DNA from: JANNVK01 sp031414415
Lineage (GTDB): Bacteria > Acidobacteriota > Blastocatellia > Pyrinomonadales > Pyrinomonadaceae
Length of the DNA: 64,000 nt
Reading direction: 5' to 3'
Assembly: GCA_031414415.1 (NCBI GenBank)
Contig: JANNVK010000225.1
Span: 10,358 to 74,357 of the forward strand
Positions 42,815 to 52,051 of the stretch are shown in pieces; the stretch's first letter is position 1; each line of letters opens with the position of its first letter. Under the pieces are notes generated by a model. The model was not told where the DNA came from and searched no databases. It saw nothing but the letters and a program-made list of their open reading frames with translations. The position numbers were made by a program, and so were the translations under genes.

Positions 42815-44377
42815 ATGACCGAAAAAAGACAAGAAAAATCATTATATTCAAGCGTTGGTTGGCTGATGCTTGCCAAGTTGATAGGTTTTGTTTTTACTCT
42901 TTTGCTTCCGCTTTTGGTTGTCAGATTCCTAACAAAATCTGAAGTTGGAATTTACCAACAAGTTTTTTTAGTTATATCAACAGTAAGCAGCATTCTGCCA
43001 TTTGGTTTTAGTATGAGTGCTTATTACTTTTTTTCTCGCGAAAAAGAAAATATTAACTATTATGTTTTTAATATCTTGCTTTTTAACTTTATTTCAGGTG
43101 GAATTGCCTGTTTGCTCCTCAATGTTTTTCCTCAATTTCTTGGTAATCTGTTTAAAGATGAAGAAATGACTCGCTTTGCACCGCAGATTGGTTTGGTTGT
43201 TTGGTTTTGGATATTTTCTGCCTTTTTAGAAATTGTTGCAATCGCAAATCAAGAATCTCGGTTAGCGTCAGTATTTATAATTCTGGCTCAGTTTACTAAA
43301 TCTATGTTTTTAGTTTTTGGTCTGGTTTATTGGGCATCAGTCGGTGCATTACTCAATGCAATTACAGTGCAGGTAATTCTCCAAACAATAATTCTTTGCA
43401 TTTATTTGAACTATAGATTCAAAGGATTTTGGAGGTGTTTTAATCTAGCCTTCTTCCTTAAACACGTAAAATATGCACTTCCTTTTGGAATTTCTGGTAT
43501 TTTATGGACTTTGCAAACTGATTTGCATAATTATTTTATTGGAAATAGATTTTCCTCTGCTGAAGTTGCAACATATAGAATTGGTTGTTTCGAATTACCT
43601 TTAATGATTTTGCTGTATGAAGCTATTGGCTCAGTAATGATTCCCAAAATGAGCGAACTGCAACTAGCAGGAAAAACAAGAGAAATGATTGAACTCACTG
43701 CAACTGCGATGAATAAATTAGCTTTTTTTTACTTTCCTTTGTTTATTTTTTTTCTGATTACAGCTCAAACTTTTATAACAACTATTTTTACAGAAAAATA
43801 CACCGATAGTGTTCCAATTTTTTTAATCAATATTATTTTGTTACCAACCTACATCTTGATTTCCGATCCTTTAGTGAGAAGTTATGAATCTCTCGGTAAA
43901 TTTATCTTAAAAGTTAGAATTTTTATAGTAATCGGACTTTCTTTCTTACTGTGGTTTGGTATTAATCATTTTAACTTACAAGGAATGATTTTAATCGTAG
44001 TTTTTGTTTCCTTACTCGATCGTTTGATTACAACAATAAAAATTTGGAAAACAGTTGGTGTAAAAACTTCAGATTTAAGCCTTGTCGGAAACGTCTGGAA
44101 AACAGCAGTTTCAAGTATAATTGCTGGAGTATTTACGTTTTTAGTTTATTCAAATACGAAAGGTTTTTTACCAATTTGGGACGAAATATTGTCAAAAAGT
44201 ATAAATTCTCAACTTTCACATTTTGTAGCCGGAAGTTTAGTTTTAGGAATTTCGGCAACTGTCTTTGGACTAATATATTTAATTTGTACAAATTATTTCG
44301 GTTTAATCGAAGAAAATGAAAAGAAAATGATAAGTTCAATTTTCAATAAATTTAGAAGGAAAAATGTAATTGCTTAA
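42815..44377 (+). CDS. Polysaccharide flippase (Wzx/MATE-like)
   Basis: 520 residues with about 12-14 membrane helices and the flippase start SVGWLMLAKLIGFVFTLLLPLLVVRFLTKSEVG followed by YQQVFLVISTVSSILPFGF. It would move undecaprenyl-linked repeat units across the inner membrane for the Wzy-like polymerase encoded upstream. The gene stands apart from its neighbours by about 210 bases upstream. Confidence 0.87.
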   Translation: MTEKRQEKSLYSSVGWLMLAKLIGFVFTLLLPLLVVRFLTKSEVGIYQQVFLVISTVSSILPFGFSMSAYYFFSREKENINYYVFNILLFNFISGGIACLLLNVFPQFLGNLFKDEEMTRFAPQIGLVVWFWIFSAFLEIVAIANQESRLASVFIILAQFTKSMFLVFGLVYWASVGALLNAITVQVILQTIILCIYLNYRFKGFWRCFNLAFFLKHVKYALPFGISGILWTLQTDLHNYFIGNRFSSAEVATYRIGCFELPLMILLYEAIGSVMIPKMSELQLAGKTREMIELTATAMNKLAFFYFPLFIFFLITAQTFITTIFTEKYTDSVPIFLINIILLPTYILISDPLVRSYESLGKFILKVRIFIVIGLSFLLWFGINHFNLQGMILIVVFVSLLDRLITTIKIWKTVGVKTSDLSLVGNVWKTAVSSIIAGVFTFLVYSNTKGFLPIWDEILSKSINSQLSHFVAGSLVLGISATVFGLIYLICTNYFGLIEENEKKMISSIFNKFRRKNVIA

Positions 44378-44396
44378 TCTCAAGTAAATTAAAAAA

Positions 44397-46277
44397 ATGT
44401 GTGGAATAGCTGGATTTATCTCCAAAGAAAATACAAGAATTGCTGAACGTGAGCAATTGCTCGATGCGATGTGCAAAATCATAACGCATCGCGGACCTGA
44501 CGAACAAGGGACAACTATCGAAGGTCGTGCCGCACTCGGAATGCGTCGGCTTTCAATTATTGATTTAAAAACCGGACAGCAGCCAATTTATAACGAAAGC
44601 GGCGATAAATTTATTGTTTTTAATGGCGAAATATATAACTTTATTGAACTCAAAACCAATCTTGAAAAACTCGGTTATAAATTTAAAACAAACTCGGATA
44701 CAGAGACAATTCTGCACGCTTTTGAAGAATATGGAACAAATTGTCTTGAGCATTTACGCGGAATGTTTGCTTTTGCAATTTGGGATAAAACTGACGAAAG
44801 TCTATTTATTGCAAGAGATAGAGTTGGTAAAAAACCGCTTTTTTATAGCATGACGAAAAATGGTGAATTCGTTTTTGGTTCAGAATTAAAAAGTGTACTA
44901 AAGAATAAAAGTGTTTCCCGCGAAATTGATTTTTCAGCACTCGATTCTTATCTGACATTTGGCTATGTGCCGGAAGAATTTTGCATTTTCAAAGAAGTTA
45001 GAAAACTTCAGCCCGGACATTTTTTAACATACAAAAATGGCGAAATTAAGACGGAAAAGTATTGGGATTTTACTTATGCAAAACCGGTCGAAATAAAAAC
45101 TGAAGACGAATATATCGAAGAATTACAACGACTTATTAAAGAAGCTGTGAAAATTCGTCTGGTTTCAGAAGTTCCGCTTGGAGCATTTTTATCTGGCGGA
45201 GTTGATTCATCAACCGTTGTCGCGATGATGTCGCAACTTATTGATGTTCCGGTAAAAACATTTTCAATTGGTTTTAATGAAGATAGTTTTAATGAGTTGA
45301 AATTTGCGAGAATGGCAGCTGACCATTTCAAAACAGAACATCACGAATTTATTGTAACGCCTGATTTAGTTGAGATAATTGACGATTTAGTTTGGCATTT
45401 TGACGAACCTTTTGCAGATCCGAGTTCGTTGCCGACATATATGGTTTCAAAAATGGCTCGCGAATATGTCACAGTTGCACTTTCGGGCGATGGTGGCGAT
45501 GAAGTTTTTGCTGGTTACACAAGATATGTCAACGACAAAAAGCGTCGCGGATTTGAAAAACTTCCAAAAGTTCTTCGGCAAAATGTTTTGCAGAAATTGA
45601 GTGAAAAATTGCCAAGCGGAACTTATGGCAAAAATTATCTTTACAACACTTCGCTTGATGCAATTGATAGATATATTGATAGCGTTTCACATTTCAACAA
45701 ATTGCAACGTAAATCGTTTTATTCAAGCGAATTTTTAGCGAAATTAGGTGTTGGTTTTGGCTCTGGCGAAAATGTTTTTCGCGAATACGGAACGAGTGTT
45801 TCAACCGGAAATGAAGTCGATAATTTGCTTTATCTTGATAGTAAAACCTACTTGCCGGGCGATATTTTGACAAAAGTTGACCGAATGTCGATGGCAACAT
45901 CACTCGAAGCGAGAGTTCCTTTTCTCGACCATAAGTTGATTGAATTTGTCACACAAATGCCTTCTGAGTTGAAGTTAAAAGGTTTAGAAACGAAGTATAT
46001 TTTGAAAAAAGCGATGGAAGGAATTGTTCCAAAAGAAATTCTCTATCGCGAAAAACAAGGATTTGGCGTTCCAATAAATGAGTGGATAAATGTTCAGTTA
46101 AAAGAACGAATTTTAGAAACTTTAGGCGATAAAAGAACGCTCGAACGTGGATATTTTGAGCCAAAATATATTCAAAATTTGTTGGATGAACACGCCAGAG
46201 GTCGTCGCGATCACTCACACTCGTTATGGATTATTCTGATGTTAGAACTTTGGCATCGGGAGTTTGTGGATAAGTAA
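44397..46277 (+). CDS. Asparagine-synthase-like glutamine amidotransferase 1
   Basis: 626 residues. Cys2 (MCGIAGF) is the glutaminase nucleophile, with HRGPDEQG and the NGEIYNF loop. The synthetase half has the PP-loop LSGGVDSSTVVA (about 265) and ALSGDGGDEVFAGYTRY. In surface-polysaccharide loci AsnB homologues amidate uronic acids (for example WbpS-type proteins), which is more likely here than asparagine synthesis. It is one of three paralogues in 16 kb. Confidence 0.88.
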   Translation: MCGIAGFISKENTRIAEREQLLDAMCKIITHRGPDEQGTTIEGRAALGMRRLSIIDLKTGQQPIYNESGDKFIVFNGEIYNFIELKTNLEKLGYKFKTNSDTETILHAFEEYGTNCLEHLRGMFAFAIWDKTDESLFIARDRVGKKPLFYSMTKNGEFVFGSELKSVLKNKSVSREIDFSALDSYLTFGYVPEEFCIFKEVRKLQPGHFLTYKNGEIKTEKYWDFTYAKPVEIKTEDEYIEELQRLIKEAVKIRLVSEVPLGAFLSGGVDSSTVVAMMSQLIDVPVKTFSIGFNEDSFNELKFARMAADHFKTEHHEFIVTPDLVEIIDDLVWHFDEPFADPSSLPTYMVSKMAREYVTVALSGDGGDEVFAGYTRYVNDKKRRGFEKLPKVLRQNVLQKLSEKLPSGTYGKNYLYNTSLDAIDRYIDSVSHFNKLQRKSFYSSEFLAKLGVGFGSGENVFREYGTSVSTGNEVDNLLYLDSKTYLPGDILTKVDRMSMATSLEARVPFLDHKLIEFVTQMPSELKLKGLETKYILKKAMEGIVPKEILYREKQGFGVPINEWINVQLKERILETLGDKRTLERGYFEPKYIQNLLDEHARGRRDHSHSLWIILMLELWHREFVDK

Positions 46278-46316
46278 CGTGATTAGTTGTTTAATTTTTT
46301 GAGATGAATTTTACTG

Positions 46317-47009
46317 ATGACTACTAACGAAGATTACCAAGAATATGCAGAAATTGCACTTCAAAATTTTGCAAATAGAGATGCAGAAAAACGCTTCTGG
46401 CTTGTTGAATCTGTTGGAAACAAACAAGTTGAAAGAGTTTTAGATGTTGGTTGCGGAGCCGGTTACGACTTGCTTCAGTTTATTGAAAGAAAAAATGCAA
46501 TCGGGTTTGGAATTGATATTGCAGAAAAAGTTGGTGAAGTTGGAAAAGAGTTTTTTGAATCGACCAATTTTGCAGATAAAGTAAATTTTGTGTGCTCCCG
46601 CGGAGAAGAAATTCCTTTTGCCGACGAAAGTTTTGATGTCGTTTTGTGTATGGTTGCCTTGCCTTATATGAACAACAAAAAAACTATCGCTGAAATTTCG
46701 AGAGTTTTAAGTCCAAATGGAATGTTTTTGTTGAAAATTCACGCTCCAAGGTTTTATTTTAAAATGCTGAGAGAGCGTTTTAAAGCTGGAAATTTAAAGA
46801 CTCTTATTTATCCATTAATTGCTTTATTTTTAGGAAGTTTTTATTGGTTGACTGGAAAACAACTAGAAGGTGGAATTTTTAAAGGTAAAGAAATGTTTCA
46901 AACTGAAAAAATGATACGACACGAACTTCACGCTCAAGGCTTAAAAATTAAAGACTATTTACCAAGTAACAACAAGGAAACGCCAGCTTATTTGATAGTC
47001 AAAAGATAG
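46317..47009 (+). CDS. SAM-dependent methyltransferase (class I)
   Basis: 230 residues with motif I VLDVGCGAGYDLLQFIE, SRGEEIPFADESFDVVLCMVALPYM and EISRVLSPNGMFLLKI, the usual class I Rossmann methyltransferase order. It lies between an amidotransferase and a deacetylase-like gene and probably methylates a sugar of the polymer. It starts 39 bases after the amidotransferase stop. Confidence 0.85.
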   Translation: MTTNEDYQEYAEIALQNFANRDAEKRFWLVESVGNKQVERVLDVGCGAGYDLLQFIERKNAIGFGIDIAEKVGEVGKEFFESTNFADKVNFVCSRGEEIPFADESFDVVLCMVALPYMNNKKTIAEISRVLSPNGMFLLKIHAPRFYFKMLRERFKAGNLKTLIYPLIALFLGSFYWLTGKQLEGGIFKGKEMFQTEKMIRHELHAQGLKIKDYLPSNNKETPAYLIVKR

Positions 47010-47013
47010 AGAA

Positions 47014-48168
47014 ATGCAAAACACAACGAATTTAACAACTAAACTTAAATGGAATTTGCCGTGGCTAGTTCGCTATCCCTTTTCGCGGACAAAAAGTTTT
47101 CTTCAAAATAATGCCTTTGAGAAAAAACATTTAATTTTTACAATCGCTAATCATTTTGAACCAAGTTGGAGTCCAAATGGCGGATTACTTGATTTTCCGG
47201 AGGCAGAAAAAAAATTAGCAAATTATTATAAACTTGCAAAAACTATTGGCGAAACTTTGCAAGATTCTGATGGCACTAAATTTCGCCACACAAATTTTTA
47301 TCCCGCAGAACAATATCACTCACCAATTTTAGAGAAACTCGCTGAAATGCAGTCAGAAGGTTTAGGCGAAGTAGAAATTCATTTGCATCACGGAGTTGAA
47401 AAACCAGATACAGCCGAAAATTTGAGAAAAAGTTTGGTTGAATTTCGCGACATTTTAGCAGAAAAACATCAGTTTTTATCACGACTTGATGGTGTTGGAA
47501 AGCCAATGTGGGCTTTTGTTCATGGAAATTTAGCTTTAGGGAATTCTTGTGGCGGAAATTTTTGTGGCGTTGACGAAGAAATGCAAATTTTAGCCGAAAC
47601 AGGTTGTTACGTTGATATGACATTGCCATCGGCACCTGAACAAGCCCAAGTTCCGATGTTAAATCAAATTTACGAAATTGGATTACCATTAAACGAAGCT
47701 ATTCCGCACAGAAAGGGAAAAAGAGTTGAAGTCGGCAGAAAATCACCTCTATTGCCATTGATATTTACTGGACCTTTAGTGTTTAACTGGACAAGAAAAT
47801 TTAAAGGTTTTCCGCTTCCGCGAATTGATGACGGAGCTTTGGCAGGTAATCAAGTTTCAGATATGTCCAGATTAAAACGTTGGATTGGAGCAAATATTAC
47901 AGTTCAAGGTCGTTCAGATTGGGTTTTTATCAAACTTTATTGTCACGGTTTTATTAATGAAGACGAATCGGCTTGCATAGGTGAAGATGCCAAAAGATTT
48001 TTTAGTGAAGTGATTGAAAACGGTGAAAAAACCAGTGATTACAAAGTCCATTTCGCAACCGCCCGCGAAGCCTTTAATATGGTTTCTGCGGCAATTGACG
48101 GGAAAAAAGGCTCGCCAAATCAATATCGAGATTATCGAATGAAATCAATTATGAAAGAACAGAAGTAA
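47014..48168 (+). CDS. Conserved polysaccharide-locus protein, deacetylase-like
   Basis: 384 residues, no signal peptide. The order HLIFTIANHFEPSWSPNGG, then VEIHLHHGVEKPDT, then WAFVHGNLALGNSCGG resembles the strand-and-histidine layout of the NodB polysaccharide deacetylase barrel but lacks the exact NodB motifs. I know such proteins only as uncharacterised members of exopolysaccharide loci. It begins four bases after the methyltransferase stop. A hydrolase acting on the glycan is a reasonable guess. Confidence 0.6.
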   Translation: MQNTTNLTTKLKWNLPWLVRYPFSRTKSFLQNNAFEKKHLIFTIANHFEPSWSPNGGLLDFPEAEKKLANYYKLAKTIGETLQDSDGTKFRHTNFYPAEQYHSPILEKLAEMQSEGLGEVEIHLHHGVEKPDTAENLRKSLVEFRDILAEKHQFLSRLDGVGKPMWAFVHGNLALGNSCGGNFCGVDEEMQILAETGCYVDMTLPSAPEQAQVPMLNQIYEIGLPLNEAIPHRKGKRVEVGRKSPLLPLIFTGPLVFNWTRKFKGFPLPRIDDGALAGNQVSDMSRLKRWIGANITVQGRSDWVFIKLYCHGFINEDESACIGEDAKRFFSEVIENGEKTSDYKVHFATAREAFNMVSAAIDGKKGSPNQYRDYRMKSIMKEQK

Positions 48169-48203
48169 TTTTGAATAAAATCTGAGTTAAAAAAAACTAA
48201 ACG

Positions 48204-50633
48204 ATGTCGAACGCTTTCGAAAAATTAAAAAAACTAAAAGGACGCAGTTGGAGTGAAATTCGCACTCGCGGCGAGCAAGTTCTTTCTGTTTATTCTGAGC
48301 AAATCGGCTTGCGGACGAAAATTCCGACTGATTCCGACCTCAAACAATTACTCAATAAAAATAAATTTAAGTCTAAGAATCCTTCAATTGACGATTTGTT
48401 TAATCAGTTTTACGAAAATTCGCAGACATCGTTTTTTGTCAGTTTTTGCCAAAAACGCGAAATTATTGACATTTACAGATTGCTTTATGGAAACGATGCG
48501 ATTGATGCCGGAAATGAAAAATATCAGATTGTTGAAAAAGCTGACCGTATTTTGGAAGGAAAATTTGATTTATTCGGTTATGAAAATCTCAACTTTGGAA
48601 CTGAAATTGACTGGCATTATGAACCTGTTTCAAACAAAATTTCGCCCAAAAAACATTGGAAATTATTTGACGAACTTGATAGCGAAGAAACCGGCGACAA
48701 AAAAATTATTTGGGAACTAAATCGTCATCAGCATTTTTTTACGCTTGGCGTAGCATATTGGCTGACGGGTGATGAGCGTTATGCGTCAACATTTGTTCGT
48801 CATATTGGAAGTTGGATGAAGCAAAATCCACCAGGAATTGGAGTAAATTGGTTAAGTAGTTTGGAAATTGCTTTGCGTTCGATTTCTTGGATTTGGGCGT
48901 TGCAATTTTTTAAAGAATCGACAAGTTTTTCGCCCGAATTATTTCAAGAAATCTATAAACATTTGTTTATGAACGGGCGACATATTGAAAAATATCTCTC
49001 AACATATTACAGCCCAAACACGCATCTGACAGGCGAAGCTCTTGCCTTATATTTTCTCGGAACGCAATTAAATGGCTTGCAAAGAGCTGAACATTGGCAA
49101 AAACTCGGCAGCGAAATTCTCTTTGCCGAACTCGACAGACAAATACTTTCTGATGGCGTTTACTTTGAGCAATCAACTTGGTATCAACGATATACTGCCG
49201 AGTTTTACACGCAATTCTTTTTGCTCCGAAGTCTCAATAAAGATAACAAAGACGCGATTGCGAACAACAAATTGAGTTCAAAACTCCAGCAGATTATTGA
49301 CTTTTTGATGCATGTAACTCGACCTGATGGAACAACGCCATTTATCGGCGACGACGACGGCGGATATGTTTTACCAATTTCAAATCGGCAACCAAATGAC
49401 TTTCGCTCAGTTTTAACTTCAGGTTCAGTTTTGTTCAATCGTGGCGATTATAAATTTGTTTCACACGAGTTTTCAGAAGAAACTTTATGGCTATTTGGGG
49501 TTGAAAGTTACGATAAATTTGAAAAAATAAGAGATCACAAACCAAAAGAAAATTCAAAAGCCTTTACCGCTGGCGGATATTTTGTGATGCGTGACGGTTG
49601 GACTGAAACTGATAATTTTATGTTGCTTGATTGCGGAACTCACGGTGCAATGAGTTGCGGACATTCGCACGCGGACGTTTTGGCGATTGATGTTGCGGCT
49701 GGCGGAAAAAGTCTTTTGGTTGATCCGGGAACATACACTTATCATGAATCAAACGAATGGCGAGACTTTTTTCGGTCAACAATGGCACACAATGCATTGT
49801 CAATTGACAACAAATCTTCATCAGAACCTGGCGGTAAGTTTAGTTGGAATTCAACCGCCGAAGCAACGCCAAAAATTTGGTTAAGCGAAGACCGATTTGA
49901 CTTTTTTGAAGGTTCGCAAAATGGTTATCAAACTTTAGAAAATGGTGCGGCAACACAAAATCGGAGTGTTTTGTTTCTCAAAAATGATTATTGGATAATT
50001 CGTGATCACGTTGAAAGTTTTGGAAATCATAGTTATCAGATGAATTTTCATTTCGATTCTGCGACAAATCCTGAAATTGAGAGTTCAAAAAATGGCAATT
50101 GGTGCGTCAATGAAACGCCGGAAAAAGGTGCTGGTTTGCGACTTTTTACCTTTGGTGATAATGGTCAATGGCAAAAAAAAGAGAGTTGGGTTTCGCCGGT
50201 TTTCGGGATGAAAGTGAATGCTCCATTTCTCCGTTTTATCTCAGAAGGAGTTGGCTCACAAGAATTTTTTACATTTTTGTTGCCTAATGATTCGATGTTT
50301 GAAAAACCCGAAGTTTTTGAAACTGAAGTTTCTGGCGGCAGAGCGTTTGTCGTAAATTATCGTGGTTATCAAGATATTTTAGTTTTTGCAGACAGCGAAG
50401 CCATAATTAGAACTGAGCTTTTTGACTCAGATTTTCGATTTTTATGGGCGAGAATGAGCGAAGGCGAAAATTTGCCCGAAGAATTTGTGATGATTGACGG
50501 AGCAAATTTTCGACTTAACGGACGCGAAGTTATCAATTTTCCACACAAATTGAAATTTGCAACCGCAAGGCGTTTGGGAAATAAGCTCAACGTCAGAACT
50601 AATGAAAGCGTTTTTAGCGTCATAGCGTTATAG
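48204..50633 (+). CDS. Heparinase II/III-family lyase
   Basis: 809 residues: an alpha/alpha toroid (about 100-400; INWLSSLEIALRSISWIWAL, YYSPNTHLTGEALALYFLG, YFEQSTWYQRYTAEFY) and a C-terminal beta-sandwich beginning HGAMSCGHSHADVLAIDVAAGGKSLLVDPGTYTY. The Tyr/His set of the heparinase II/III fold is present. No export signal is obvious. Such enzymes cleave uronic-acid polymers and are common in exopolysaccharide loci. The last residues FSVIAL and the stop are encoded by the TAGCGTTCA repeat array. Confidence 0.88.
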   Translation: MSNAFEKLKKLKGRSWSEIRTRGEQVLSVYSEQIGLRTKIPTDSDLKQLLNKNKFKSKNPSIDDLFNQFYENSQTSFFVSFCQKREIIDIYRLLYGNDAIDAGNEKYQIVEKADRILEGKFDLFGYENLNFGTEIDWHYEPVSNKISPKKHWKLFDELDSEETGDKKIIWELNRHQHFFTLGVAYWLTGDERYASTFVRHIGSWMKQNPPGIGVNWLSSLEIALRSISWIWALQFFKESTSFSPELFQEIYKHLFMNGRHIEKYLSTYYSPNTHLTGEALALYFLGTQLNGLQRAEHWQKLGSEILFAELDRQILSDGVYFEQSTWYQRYTAEFYTQFFLLRSLNKDNKDAIANNKLSSKLQQIIDFLMHVTRPDGTTPFIGDDDGGYVLPISNRQPNDFRSVLTSGSVLFNRGDYKFVSHEFSEETLWLFGVESYDKFEKIRDHKPKENSKAFTAGGYFVMRDGWTETDNFMLLDCGTHGAMSCGHSHADVLAIDVAAGGKSLLVDPGTYTYHESNEWRDFFRSTMAHNALSIDNKSSSEPGGKFSWNSTAEATPKIWLSEDRFDFFEGSQNGYQTLENGAATQNRSVLFLKNDYWIIRDHVESFGNHSYQMNFHFDSATNPEIESSKNGNWCVNETPEKGAGLRLFTFGDNGQWQKKESWVSPVFGMKVNAPFLRFISEGVGSQEFFTFLLPNDSMFEKPEVFETEVSGGRAFVVNYRGYQDILVFADSEAIIRTELFDSDFRFLWARMSEGENLPEEFVMIDGANFRLNGREVINFPHKLKFATARRLGNKLNVRTNESVFSVIAL

Positions 50634-50697
50634 CGTTCATAGCGTTATAGCGTTATAGCGTTCATAGCGTTCATAGAGTTTGTAGCGTTTGTAACGT
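50608..50697. repeat. TAGCGTTCA array, left inverted arm
   Basis: About nine 8- to 9-bp units of TAGCGTT(C)A and TAGCGTTTG run over the 3' end of the lyase gene; its stop codon TAG 50631-50633 is the start of a unit. The units are the reverse complement of the AAACGCTA/TGAACGCTA units that follow at 50748. Confidence 0.9.
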
Positions 50698-50747
50698 TAA
50701 AGAGTTTAAGAATAAAGAGTTTTTTTATGTAGTTGATTTTTCTTCAT

Positions 50748-50940
50748 AAACGCAATAAACGCTAAGAACGTAACAAACGCAATAAACGCAATAAACGCAA
50801 TAAACGCAATAAACGCAACAAACGCAACAAACGCCAAAACGCAAAAAACGCTATAAACGCAATAAACGCTAAAAACGATAAAAACGCTAAAAACGCTAAA
50901 AACGCTAAAAACGCTAAAAAGCTATGAACGCTAAAAACGC
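50748..50940. repeat. AAACGCNNN array, right inverted arm
   Basis: About twenty 9-bp units (AAACGCAAT, AAACGCAAC, AAACGCTAA and variants) run to the start of the next gene and beyond; ATG 50924 and the first codons (MNAKNA) are repeat sequence. With the inverted array at 50608-50697 and a spacer of 50 bases it could form a hairpin of around 80 bp per side, imperfect. The unit is the same as in the array at 277-492. Confidence 0.9.
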
Positions 50941-52048
50941 TCTTCAGTTAATAGGAAGTTTTCATCAAGGCGGTTCCGAACGCCAAGCCGTGCAATTGAC
51001 CAAACTTTTGCACGAAGATAAAACTTTCAATGTTTTTATTGCTTCATTAAATAACGAAGGTGTATTGTTGCAAGAAGTTGAAAACATTGGTTTTACCAAC
51101 ATTCCTGAGTTTAAATTAACTTCATTTTACGATTTAAATTTTCTAAAACAACTACGACTTTTCGTCAAATTTTTGAAAACAAACAAAATTGATATAATCC
51201 ATACACACGATTTTTATACAAATGTTTTTGGAATGTTTGGTGCTTTTCTCGCAGGCGTTAAAATCCGAATTGCCTCAAAACGCGAAACTGGCGGTGTTCG
51301 TTCAAAAAGCCAAGAATTTATCGAAAAAATTGCGTTTGGGCGAGCGAGTGCAATAGTTGCAAATTCTGAAGCTGTAAAAACATATTTAATGGCGGACGGC
51401 ATTTCAGCAAAAAAAATAAACGTGATTTACAACGGCTTAGATTTAGAAAGACTCAAGCCAAAACTATCCAATCGCAAAGAAATTTGTGAAAAGTTAAGGC
51501 TACCAAACGCTGAAAACTTAAGATTTGTGACAATCGTTGCAAATTTGCGTCATGACGTAAAAAATATTCCGATGTTTTTGCGAGTTGCCAAAAAAGTTTG
51601 CAGTAAACTGCCAGATGTTCAATTTGTTGTTGCTGGTGAAGGCAATCTTTTAACAGATTTACAGAAATTGGCTGAAGACTTGCAAGTTTCTGATAAAATT
51701 AGCTTTATCGGTCGCTGTAGTGAAGTGCCGGAGCTTCTTTCTGTCAGTTTTGCGTGTGTTTTAACGTCGCTCAACGAAGGTTTTTCTAACTCAATTTTGG
51801 AATATATGGCTGCCGGAAAGCCAGTTGTTGCAACCAATGTTGGCGGAGCAAGCGAAGCAATAGTTGAAGGCGAAACAGGTTATTTAGTTGATTCTAATGA
51901 TGATGAAGCAATGGCAAATCGTTTGATCGAACTGTTAAAAGTTGAGAATAAAGTAAAATTGTTTGGAGAAAAAGGAATTGATGTTATTGTTCGTAATTTT
52001 TCGTTGAAGAATCAATTGAATAAGACATTAGAATTGTATAAATCATAA
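50924..52048 (+). CDS. Family 4 glycosyltransferase
   Basis: 374 residues of GT-B fold. The N-terminal glycine loop is LIGSFHQGGSERQAVQL, and the C-terminal donor site is LTSLNEGFSNSILEYMAAGKPVVATNVGG, the E(x7)E retaining-GT4 motif. Family N-termini usually start with a few residues before the L-x-V-I strand. Here those residues, including the ATG, come from the AAACGCTAA repeat, so the original start has probably been replaced. No Shine-Dalgarno is present. Confidence 0.87.
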   Translation: MNAKNALQLIGSFHQGGSERQAVQLTKLLHEDKTFNVFIASLNNEGVLLQEVENIGFTNIPEFKLTSFYDLNFLKQLRLFVKFLKTNKIDIIHTHDFYTNVFGMFGAFLAGVKIRIASKRETGGVRSKSQEFIEKIAFGRASAIVANSEAVKTYLMADGISAKKINVIYNGLDLERLKPKLSNRKEICEKLRLPNAENLRFVTIVANLRHDVKNIPMFLRVAKKVCSKLPDVQFVVAGEGNLLTDLQKLAEDLQVSDKISFIGRCSEVPELLSVSFACVLTSLNEGFSNSILEYMAAGKPVVATNVGGASEAIVEGETGYLVDSNDDEAMANRLIELLKVENKVKLFGEKGIDVIVRNFSLKNQLNKTLELYKS

Positions 52049-52051
52049 TTT

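Noticed and set aside
50748..50940. CRISPR or integron attachment array
   Set aside because: Pure short tandem units without spacers, and no integrase.
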